From the NCBI GenBank assembly GCA_964568355.1, contig CAZMRK010000121.1, positions 1 to 11,690 on the forward strand: 11,690 nucleotides of DNA, read 5' to 3'. This DNA is from JAJPJX01 sp964568355 (GTDB lineage Bacteria; Acidobacteriota; Terriglobia; Bryobacterales; Bryobacteraceae). How positions within the stretch are numbered: the stretch's first letter is position 1; each line of letters starts with the position of its first letter. Below, one piece after another: positions 1 to 6,206 of the stretch. The position numbers and the translations under genes are program-made. The notes beneath the pieces are model-generated. The model was not told the DNA's origin. It saw nothing but the letters and a program-made list of their open reading frames with translations, and did not search any database.

Positions 1-8
1 TTAGCCGC

Positions 9-48
9 GTCTCCGCTATGGTTGAACGGATGCAAAATAAGCGGAGGC
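9..48. repeat. Inverted repeat / possible RNA hairpin
   Basis: Positions 11-17 (CTCCGCT) are perfectly complementary to 40-46 (AGCGGAG). The stem extends outward by a T-G wobble (10/47) and a G-C pair (9/48), giving nine pairs around a 22-nt loop. There is no T-run on either side, so it is not a standard Rho-independent terminator. It could be the end structure of a gene lying left of the window or part of a structured leader. The repeat is directly visible; its function is unknown. Confidence 0.4.
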
Positions 49-67
49 AACTCCCACTGTTGGCCGC

Positions 68-176
68 GCCAGGATGCGTTCACGTCGTCTACCTACCCCA
101 CTTATCGGCGGGAAACCGCTGTCGCAGCAGCCCCCGCGCCGGTTTTGGCCGGCCCCCTAAGGCCTGGCATCCTGGC
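68..176. repeat. 10-bp long-range inverted repeat enclosing two small hairpins
   Basis: GCCAGGATGC at 68-77 is the exact reverse complement of GCATCCTGGC at 167-176. Between them lie a GCGG-GAAA-CCGC hairpin with a GNRA-type tetraloop (108-119) and a GCCGG-N6-CCGGC hairpin (138-153). The nested arrangement could fold as one closed RNA domain upstream of the VTT-family gene, or it may be a decayed palindromic repeat element. GC-rich DNA makes short hairpins common by chance, so only the repeats themselves are certain. Confidence 0.35.
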
Positions 177-184
177 TACAGTTT

Positions 185-202
185 TTAGCACAGCGGTGCT
201 AG
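185..202. repeat. Hairpin in the leader of the VTT-family gene
   Basis: AGCAC (187-191) pairs with GTGCT (196-200) around an AGCG tetraloop. One A-T pair and one T-G wobble extend it to 185/202. A T-run precedes it on the plus strand instead of following it, so it is not a terminator for either direction. It sits about 40 nt before the start codon at 243. Confidence 0.3.
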
Positions 203-242
203 CAGGCGTTATTGGCAAGGGAAGTGCAACACAAAACCGGGC

Positions 243-839
243 ATGCACGCCACGATGCACCATTTCTTCGCCTTCCTGATGCACGTGGGCGCTGCCGGTC
301 TGGTGATTCTGGGCATACTGGATTCCTCGTTCCTGGTCCTGCCGATCGGCAATGACCTCCTGCTGACCGCGCTGGTGATCCGCAATCATGCCGGCTTTCC
401 GCTGTATTTGCTGGCAGCCTCCTGCGGGTCGACCGTGGGCGTGCTCCTGCTTGACCTGGTAAGCCGCAAGGGCGGCGAAGAAGGGCTAAAGAAGACATTG
501 GATGCCAGACGGCTCGCCTATCTCAAGCAGAAGATGAGCCAGCACGCCGGCCTGGCGGTGGTGATCGCCGGACTGGCGCCGCCCCCTTTCCCTTTCACCG
601 CGGTGGTGGCCGCGGCGAGCGCTTTTCAATACCCGAGAGCCAGACTACTGGTCCTGGTGCTGGGCGCCCGGATAGTTCGCTTTGCTCTGATCGGGGCCAT
701 GGCGCTGTGGTTCGGACGCAGCATCGTGCAATTTGCCAGAACGCCCGAATTTACATGGTTTGTTGTGGGCTTTACCGCTCTATGCCTGACCGGCAGCGTG
801 TTCTCCCTGATCCAATGGGCGCGTCACAGCCGGACCTGA
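243..839 (+). CDS. VTT/DedA-family small integral membrane protein
   Basis: This 198-residue protein is strongly hydrophobic. Candidate membrane or re-entrant segments lie near residues 13-33, 35-47, 53-72, 103-125, 134-156 and 171-191. The glycine-rich stretch around 62-78 followed by charged residues, and the proline-rich 'APPPFPFTA' re-entrant-like segment at 112-120 followed by an arginine-containing helix (R143, R146), fit the VTT (SNARE-associated/DedA/YqaA) fold. Family members are linked to phospholipid scrambling, undecaprenyl-phosphate recycling and membrane homeostasis; the substrate of this one cannot be told. The start at 243 is the first possible one after an in-frame TAG at 186. 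The only purine-rich RBS-like motif (AAGGGAAG, 217-224) is 18 nt away, which is long; ATG 255 is an alternative but even further from it. It is the only plus-strand gene, and its last 16 bp overlap the end of panC. Confidence 0.8.
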   Translation: MHATMHHFFAFLMHVGAAGLVILGILDSSFLVLPIGNDLLLTALVIRNHAGFPLYLLAASCGSTVGVLLLDLVSRKGGEEGLKKTLDARRLAYLKQKMSQHAGLAVVIAGLAPPPFPFTAVVAAASAFQYPRARLLVLVLGARIVRFALIGAMALWFGRSIVQFARTPEFTWFVVGFTALCLTGSVFSLIQWARHSRT

Positions 840-1696
840 ACGGCGGGCCCCGGGCAGTAGACGTTGTCGATCAGGCGCGTGGCGCCCAGCCACACGGCGG
901 CGGCAATGCGGACCGGTCCCTGAACGCGTTCGACCGGAGTCATGGTGGAATCGTCCACCACTTCCAGATACTCGACGCGCATCTCCGGGTACGGCGCAAG
1001 GACGTTGAGAGCAGCCTCGCGAGCCTGCGCCACCGAATCGCCGCCACCGGCGATCACCTGCCGCGCGGCTTCGAGCGCACGAAACAGAGCCGGCGCGATT
1101 GGCCGCTCTTGCGGCGACAGGCGACGGTTGCGCGAACTGAGCGCCAGCCCGTCAGGCTCGCGCACAATGGGCACGGGCACAATTTCGATGGGCATATTCA
1201 GGTCGAGCACCATACGGCGAATGATGGCAAGCTGCTGCGCATCCTTCTCGCCGAAAAAAGCGCGATCCGGCGCAACGATCTGGAACAGCTTGGTGACCAC
1301 CGTGGTCACGCCGCGGAAATGCCCCGGACGGAAACGCCCGCAGAGGTGCTCCGAAAGGCCGGTGACTTCGACAAAGGTGCTCGGGGGAACCGGATACATC
1401 TCCTGCGGCGACGGGGCGAAGGCAATATCCGCGCCACGCTCCCGGCAGAACTCGACATCGCGCGGGAGATCGATCAGATAGGCCTCGTAGTCTTCCCGGC
1501 GGTCGAACTGAATCGGGTTCACAAAGATGCTGACGACCACGCAATCGGAAATGCGGCGAGCCGCTTCGATCAGGGCGCCGTGGCCTGCGTGGAGCGCGCC
1601 CATGGTCGGCACCAGGCTGATGTTGCGTTCGCTTTGACGGACGGCGGACAGGACCTGCCGTGTCTCACGCACGGTAGTGATGAGTTGGATCGACAT
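824..1696 (-). CDS. panC: Pantothenate synthetase (pantoate--beta-alanine ligase)
   Basis: PanC joins pantoate and beta-alanine using ATP through a pantoyl-adenylate, the last step of vitamin B5 synthesis, in the cytoplasm. The 290-residue protein has the usual length and all signature blocks: PTMGALHAGH (30-39, with the HxGH-type nucleotide motif H36/H39), FVNPIQF (58-64), RPGHFRGV (123-130), FGEKDAQQL (148-156) and the KMSKS-equivalent DGLALSSRN (182-190), followed by the small C-terminal domain with AAAVWLGATRLIDN. The ATG at 1696 lies 9 nt after the panB stop, so it is probably translated from the same mRNA as panB; the ribosome binding site is weak, suggesting coupling. Its stop codon lies inside the end of the convergent VTT-family gene (16 bp overlap), and I see no terminator hairpin with a T-run after it. 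Confidence 0.97.
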   Translation of the reverse strand: MSIQLITTVRETRQVLSAVRQSERNISLVPTMGALHAGHGALIEAARRISDCVVVSIFVNPIQFDRREDYEAYLIDLPRDVEFCRERGADIAFAPSPQEMYPVPPSTFVEVTGLSEHLCGRFRPGHFRGVTTVVTKLFQIVAPDRAFFGEKDAQQLAIIRRMVLDLNMPIEIVPVPIVREPDGLALSSRNRRLSPQERPIAPALFRALEAARQVIAGGGDSVAQAREAALNVLAPYPEMRVEYLEVVDDSTMTPVERVQGPVRIAAAVWLGATRLIDNVYCPGPAVQVRL

Positions 1697-1705
1697 GCCT
1701 GGCTG

Positions 1706-2545
1706 TTACCGGACCTTCTCTTTCACCGCGGGGGTGTGGATGGTGTGCTCGGCGGCCGGAAACCGCTGGGCCTCGACATCGGCGATATATTGTTTCGCCG
1801 CGGCTACCATCTCCTCGCCCATCCTGGCGTATTGCTTGACGAAGCGCGGCACCATGGCATCGTAGATGCCGAACGCGTCATAGCTGACCAACACCTGCCC
1901 GTCGCACTGCGGACCGGCTCCGATTCCGATGGTGGGAATCTGCAACTGCTCGGTGATGGCAGCCGCCGTCTCGGTGGGAATGCACTCCAGGACGATAGCG
2001 AAGGCCCCGGCGCTCTGGAGCGCGTGGGCATCTTCCACCAGCCGCCCAGCCTCGTCTTCGGTCTTGCCTACCGCGCGATAGCCGCCCAACTGGTGCACCG
2101 ACTGCGGCGTAAGGCCGATGTGGCCCATCACCGGTACCCCTGCCTGCACCAACCGTTCCACGGTCGGAGCCAGGGGAGCGCCGCCTTCCATCTTGATGGC
2201 GGAGACGCCGCCCTCCTGCAAGAGGCGGGCCGCGTTGCGAATGGCATCGCCGACGCTGGCCTGGTAGGTGAGAAACGGCATGTCGGCGACCACGAAGGCT
2301 CGCGTGGCCCCCCGCGTAACCGCGCGGGCGTGATGGATGATCGCATCGAGCGTGACGGGGATGGTTGTCTCATAGCCCTGGATAACCATGCCCAGCGAGT
2401 CGCCCACCAGAAGGGCATCCACTCCCGCGCGATCCAGCAGGCGCGCCATGGTGGCGTCGTAAGCGGTCAGCATGGTGATTTTCTGACCGAGGGCTTTCTT
2501 TCGGACGAGATCCGGAATCCGGACTCGGGTTGCAGCAGAACTCAT
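1706..2545 (-). CDS. panB: 3-methyl-2-oxobutanoate hydroxymethyltransferase (ketopantoate hydroxymethyltransferase)
   Basis: PanB transfers a hydroxymethyl group from 5,10-methylenetetrahydrofolate to alpha-ketoisovalerate, giving ketopantoate, the first committed step to pantothenate. The protein is 279 residues, close to the usual 260-280. Visible signatures are TAYD (27-30), VGDSLGMVIQGYETT (47-61), FLTYQ (91-95), KMEGG (118-122), GHIGLTPQSVHQLGGYRAVG (141-160), LECIP (186-190) and TIGIGAGPQCDGQVLV (205-220). By comparison with the E. coli enzyme, D49, D88 and E120 should bind the metal and E187 should be the catalytic base; all are present. Its ATG overlaps the stop of the upstream DUF2520 gene as ATGA (2542-2545), a classic sign of translational coupling, and panC follows 9 nt downstream. 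Confidence 0.97.
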   Translation of the reverse strand: MSSAATRVRIPDLVRKKALGQKITMLTAYDATMARLLDRAGVDALLVGDSLGMVIQGYETTIPVTLDAIIHHARAVTRGATRAFVVADMPFLTYQASVGDAIRNAARLLQEGGVSAIKMEGGAPLAPTVERLVQAGVPVMGHIGLTPQSVHQLGGYRAVGKTEDEAGRLVEDAHALQSAGAFAIVLECIPTETAAAITEQLQIPTIGIGAGPQCDGQVLVSYDAFGIYDAMVPRFVKQYARMGEEMVAAAKQYIADVEAQRFPAAEHTIHTPAVKEKVR

Positions 2546-3432
2546 TTTCCACTCAATTCCATTTCGAGCATTTGTTCGATCTCCGCCGCGCGTTCCGCGG
2601 CCAGGCCGCGCTCCCGGGAGACTTCGAGAGTTTCGAGGCCGGCGGTGCGGTAGAGGCGCTCGACCACCGGGGAGACGCCGCGAAGCGCTTCCAGGTGCAC
2701 CGCCAGCGTGCCGAGGTCGCCCCTTTGGATCGGCCCGGTCAAAGCGGCGGCCGGCCCCGCGCGCAGGACATTCTCCAGACTGGTCCGGGCCAGCGGCCCC
2801 AGCGCGGCCAGCGCCTCCGCCGGTTCGACCTCCGCCGCGGCCAGCAAGGTCTGGGCGGCGGCCAGCAGCGCGGCCTGATAGTTGCCGGCCATGACCGCAG
2901 CCGCATGATAGAGCGGGCGCCGCTGATCCGGAATGCGCAGAACCCGCCCGTGAGCGATGGCCGCGATCTGTTCGGCCCAGGCGACCGCCGCCTCATCGCC
3001 GGATACGGCAAAAGCGATGCCTTCCAGGGCCGCGGATCCCGCCGCTCCATCCGCAATCGTCTGCAGCGGGTGAAGCGTGCCGCAGGCCACCTCGGGCGCC
3101 TGCGGAGAGCGCAACACATCCGCCCCCTGAGCGCCGCAGGTATGCAGCAGAATACCCCGGACGGCGCCGAGCGAGGCGGCCACGGGCGCCAGCGCCGAAT
3201 CGGATACGGCGATCAGCAGCCGCGGTGCGCCCACCGCCAGTTCCGCATACTCCACCGCGCGAACCTCTGGCCCGATGAACCGGGCAGCCGCGCAGGCATG
3301 TTCTCTGTCGCGGCTGGCCACATAGCGGACCGGTTGGCCGCTGTCATAGAGCAGCCGGCCGAGAGCCTGCGCCACTCTTCCAGCGCCGGCAATGCCGATG
3401 AGAGACCCGGACCAATCCGTTTGAGGCCGCAC
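2542..3432 (-). CDS. Rossmann-fold / DUF2520 oxidoreductase, candidate ketopantoate reductase
   Basis: This 296-residue protein begins with a Rossmann dinucleotide-binding motif, IGIAGAGRVAQAL (12-24), the pattern of NADP-dependent reductases. The C-terminal half carries the hallmarks of the DUF2520 family: a TLHPLQT block (119-125), YHAAAVMAGNY (175-185) in the long helix of a 6-phosphogluconate-dehydrogenase-like helical domain, and ALTGPIQRGD (230-239). It is not a canonical PanE (ApbA) sequence. The ATGA overlap with panB, followed by panC, makes reduction of ketopantoate to pantoate the obvious job, since that step is otherwise missing here. A non-PanE ketopantoate reductase, PanG, is known from Francisella and is worth aligning. 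The function is inferred from context; the fold is well supported. The start is GTG at 3432, 11 codons before the Rossmann motif, with a poor ribosome binding site. The 64-nt gap upstream (3433-3496) shows no convincing promoter. Confidence 0.85.
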   Translation of the reverse strand: MRPQTDWSGSLIGIAGAGRVAQALGRLLYDSGQPVRYVASRDREHACAAARFIGPEVRAVEYAELAVGAPRLLIAVSDSALAPVAASLGAVRGILLHTCGAQGADVLRSPQAPEVACGTLHPLQTIADGAAGSAALEGIAFAVSGDEAAVAWAEQIAAIAHGRVLRIPDQRRPLYHAAAVMAGNYQAALLAAAQTLLAAAEVEPAEALAALGPLARTSLENVLRAGPAAALTGPIQRGDLGTLAVHLEALRGVSPVVERLYRTAGLETLEVSRERGLAAERAAEIEQMLEMELSGK

Positions 3433-3496
3433 GTCCCAGTGTAGCCGGAAGCGTGCCTGCCTGGCCTGCGCTGATGCCGCAAGGTGATGTGACCGG

Positions 3497-4822
3497 TCAG
3501 AGTTTTTCCGTAAACTGCGGGTTGTCTTCGTCGCTGTCCTGGTAGTAGGCGATGTTGGCCGCTGTCCCGTCGAGATCGATGATCACGTAGCCGTGGGTGT
3601 AGAAAGCGCCCAAAGGATCCAGATCCAGCCGCACGTCCTGGATTGGCACCTCGGGGAACTTGGGCTTGTCCGGAATCTCCGTGGGTCCCACGGGAAACGC
3701 GCCGTGGCCGATACAGCGGGCCAGCACGTTCATGTACTTCTGGTAGACCACCAGGTTGTGCTCGTGGCCCCAGAACCAGATATCTACATTGGGGAGCAGC
3801 GGAGCCAACTGCTGGTTCAAGTGATCATTGGCGGCCTTGCCGCAAATACCTTCGAAGGCGGCGAACAATTGGTGATGCGACAGCAGCACGGTCCGGCGGC
3901 CCTGGCGGTTGTCGATCTTGTCTTTTAGCCAGGCCACCTCGGTATCCTGCAGGAACGTGGGAACGTTGCCGCCGGGCACGCGATCGTTCAAACCCGTATC
4001 GAGCGCGATGAACTGCCAGTGGTCGTTACGCAGGCAGAAGTAACTGGCGGGCTGCCCCAATTGATCGATCAGGCGGTAGTAGGCGGCACCGCCGCTGAAC
4101 ATGTCGTGATTGCCGCTGAGCGTATAAGAAGCAACTTTTTTGAGGTCGAGCAGCGAATCCCAGACCTGGTAGAAATAGTTCTGCGTTTCGAAATCCGTGG
4201 CCGAATAGTAAATGTCGCCCAAGTGGATCACCACATCGGGATTCTTGGAGGCGATCTGCCGAAGCACGCGCCTGGCTTCGGCTTGCCCCGTTCCCCAGTC
4301 GGCCAGGAGCGCCACCCTGGCTTTCGCCGGAAGCTTGCCGTCAATGACGAAGTCGCCGATGTTGTGATAGACGCGATAAGGTACCTGTTCGCGCTTGGCC
4401 AGAAACTCGGCGTACTTGACCGCCGTATCGACCCAGCCGGAGTCGCAGACACCGAACTTCGCGGTCAGTTGGGTATGGTAGCGGTCGGCCGCGGCGTCGT
4501 CGCCGCGAAATTTAGCGATCGCGTAGTTGCGCGCCAGAGACGCGCAATACTGGATGACCTCGCCGATGCCCTCGGTGGCTGCCGCCGTGGGAGGGGGGCC
4601 GGGCTCGGGCTCAGGGGCGCCTTGCTCACGCGCCGTTTCCACGGCCCTGGCGTGCAGAGTCGCCATGCGGATCATGGCATCGTTGGGGTCCGGCCGCGTA
4701 ATGGGCGCGGCCCCTCCAATGTCCTGCGCCTGCGATCCGGCGCGCTTGCGTGCCACCACCTCATCCACCGCCGATTGCCAGAGCGAAAGCTCCGGATCAC
4801 GAAATTGTTCCAGCTTTGCCAT
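3497..4822 (-). CDS. Metallophosphoesterase, purple-acid-phosphatase-like
   Basis: This 441-residue protein has a calcineurin-like phosphoesterase domain at about 167-420. In order I see ADWGTG (174-179), GDIYY (202-206), SGNHD (236-240), LSHHQLF (314-320) and GHEH (352-355). The first motif is DxG, not DxH, and the second is GDxxY with Y206; this is the pattern of purple acid phosphatases, where the tyrosine binds Fe(III). D175, D203, Y206, N238, H317, H353 and H355 would be the metal ligands. Residues 1-160 form a separate, mostly helical region with a proline-rich linker (about 69-79) that I do not recognise. An in-frame TAG lies just 6 nt upstream of the ATG, so no signal peptide can be hidden; the protein should be cytoplasmic, unusual for this enzyme type. 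It follows the peptidase gene after 26 nt. Substrate unknown (phosphomonoester or diester). Confidence 0.88.
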   Translation of the reverse strand: MAKLEQFRDPELSLWQSAVDEVVARKRAGSQAQDIGGAAPITRPDPNDAMIRMATLHARAVETAREQGAPEPEPGPPPTAAATEGIGEVIQYCASLARNYAIAKFRGDDAAADRYHTQLTAKFGVCDSGWVDTAVKYAEFLAKREQVPYRVYHNIGDFVIDGKLPAKARVALLADWGTGQAEARRVLRQIASKNPDVVIHLGDIYYSATDFETQNYFYQVWDSLLDLKKVASYTLSGNHDMFSGGAAYYRLIDQLGQPASYFCLRNDHWQFIALDTGLNDRVPGGNVPTFLQDTEVAWLKDKIDNRQGRRTVLLSHHQLFAAFEGICGKAANDHLNQQLAPLLPNVDIWFWGHEHNLVVYQKYMNVLARCIGHGAFPVGPTEIPDKPKFPEVPIQDVRLDLDPLGAFYTHGYVIIDLDGTAANIAYYQDSDEDNPQFTEKL

Positions 4823-4848
4823 ATTCTTCTACCCCGAAAAAAGCCCCG

Positions 4849-6204
4849 CTACACGGACGTGATCGCGCGCATCAGGTCCACGATGCCCGCTCCCTGAAAA
4901 TTCCTGTCTCGTCCGAGATCGGTGGCAGTCTTGAGAAATACTTCTTTCACCTGTCGTGGATTGCCTCGAAATTCCTGGTGCACGGAAAGAAAAGCCGCAA
5001 TGGCTCCCGAGACGTGCGGCGCGGCCATGCTGGTGCCGCTGCGCTCTTCATACTGATACCCATCACTCAGGCGCAGGGAACACGAGATCACCTTCTCCCC
5101 GGGCGCCACCAGGTCCGGCTTGAGCCGCCCATCGCCGGTAGGTCCCTTCGAAGAAAAATAGGAGATGCCATACATGTGCGGCTTGGTTTTGTGAGTGGAG
5201 CCGACCGCGATGGCCTCCTCGGTGTTGGCCGGATCGGTAATCGAAAGGTCGATCCAGGTGGGCACCTCCTGCCCGTTGTCCAGCTTGGTGGTACCGTAGC
5301 CGGAGTTGCCGCAGGAGATCACCACCACCAGCCCGGCCCGTACGGCGCGTGTCACCTCTTCGCACAGCGGACTATGACCGCAGCCGTACCACTGCGGATC
5401 GAAAGGATAGCCCAGGCTCATATTCACGCCGTCCACCTTGATGAAACGGCTGTTCTGATTGAGCTTGCGCAGATACTCCAGACCCTGGATGGCGGCCGAA
5501 GCCGAGCCGGTGCCGTCGTCGTCCAGCACCTTCACGTTGATGAGCCGGGCCAGTGGAGCCACGCCGGAAAGGCACGACTCCAGGTCGATCAGTTGTGGAG
5601 CATCCTGGTTTTCCACGTAGGTGGCCGCCTTGTAGAGCACCTGATCCGGCAGGGGCTGGGCGCAGCCCGCGATGATGCCGGCCACGTGTGTGCCATGTCC
5701 GTTGCGATCGTCGAACGAGTTGGTGTTGGAGAAGTTGCGGCTAAGCTGCAGGTCCACCGTGTTGTTGCAGAAGTGCGGATGGTCGGCCTTCACGCCCGTG
5801 TCCATCACTCCCCACACGATGCCTTTGCCGCGGGCCTCGAAAGTGCGCCAGACCGCCGTCGCCTTAACAGTGTCGGTCGAGTGCAGCAGTTGGGCGTAGC
5901 AGGTCTCATCCTTCCAGATCTGATAGACCCACTCTTTCATCTGCGCCAGCGCTTCGATGTCCTTCGGCAGCAGACGGGCGAACAGATAAAAATCGCTCTC
6001 GCGCACCGCATACTGGCGGGATTCGAGGAACTCGCGCACCTTGGCCTTGGAAGGGCCTACACCCGCGTCGGGGTGCTCGCGCGACTCGATCAGAGTAACA
6101 ATCACAGGGATCGGCTCGGGCTTGGCCGGATCCTGCGCATCCATCTCCTTCCGAACAGGCGGTGAAATCAGGTAACTCTTGAATTGCGGCTCCCGCGGCG
6201 TCAC
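4849..6204 (-). CDS. S8 (subtilisin-family) serine peptidase without signal peptide
   Basis: This 451-residue protein has a complete subtilase catalytic domain: WGVMDTG (131-137, Asp135), NGHGTHVAGI (168-177, His170), the oxyanion Asn300 in SCGNSG, and SGTSMAAPHVSGA (389-401, Ser392). Residues about 33-110 look like an I9-type inhibitory propeptide, so it is probably made as a zymogen. There is no hydrophobic N-terminus, and an in-frame TAG (6211-6213) two codons upstream of the GTG rules out a longer form, so it is intracellular or leaves by another route. It has eight cysteines (102, 146, 181, 211, 275, 281, 298, 375), many for a cytoplasmic protein. The start GTG lies 2 nt after the GMC gene stop, with a good AGGAAGG site (6214-6220) inside the end of that gene, supporting co-translation. 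The natural target is unknown. Confidence 0.93.
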   Translation of the reverse strand: MTPREPQFKSYLISPPVRKEMDAQDPAKPEPIPVIVTLIESREHPDAGVGPSKAKVREFLESRQYAVRESDFYLFARLLPKDIEALAQMKEWVYQIWKDETCYAQLLHSTDTVKATAVWRTFEARGKGIVWGVMDTGVKADHPHFCNNTVDLQLSRNFSNTNSFDDRNGHGTHVAGIIAGCAQPLPDQVLYKAATYVENQDAPQLIDLESCLSGVAPLARLINVKVLDDDGTGSASAAIQGLEYLRKLNQNSRFIKVDGVNMSLGYPFDPQWYGCGHSPLCEEVTRAVRAGLVVVISCGNSGYGTTKLDNGQEVPTWIDLSITDPANTEEAIAVGSTHKTKPHMYGISYFSSKGPTGDGRLKPDLVAPGEKVISCSLRLSDGYQYEERSGTSMAAPHVSGAIAAFLSVHQEFRGNPRQVKEVFLKTATDLGRDRNFQGAGIVDLMRAITSV

Positions 6205-6206
6205 GA

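Noticed and set aside
163..182. Possible sigma-54 or sigma-70 promoter for the VTT-family gene (TGGCAT...; TACAGT)
   Set aside because: The second sigma-54 element lacks the GC dinucleotide at the right spacing, and no -35 box sits upstream of TACAGT.
707..2653. Long plus-strand open frame of 648 codons opposite panC and panB
   Set aside because: It is antisense to two unmistakable enzymes, has low-complexity Arg/His/Gly-rich composition and no family motifs; long antisense frames are expected in GC-rich genes.
2530..3444. Plus-strand frame of 304 codons opposite the DUF2520 gene
   Set aside because: It mirrors the real gene, is rich in Arg, Gln and Gly, and lacks any domain signal.
3433..3496. 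Promoter for the pantothenate cluster in the 64-nt gap (TACACT as -10)
   Set aside because: No -35 element lies at 16-18 nt from TACACT; the nearest TTGCGG is about 33 nt away. A promoter may exist but is not supported.
4823..4848. Possible terminator between the peptidase and phosphoesterase genes (T6 run after GCGGGGC)
   Set aside because: The GC-rich block has no complementary partner upstream, so no stem forms; the CGGGG blocks are direct repeats.
4750..6165. Plus-strand open frame of 471 codons opposite the S8 peptidase
   Set aside because: The opposite strand has an intact catalytic triad and prodomain; the plus-strand translation shows no recognisable domain.
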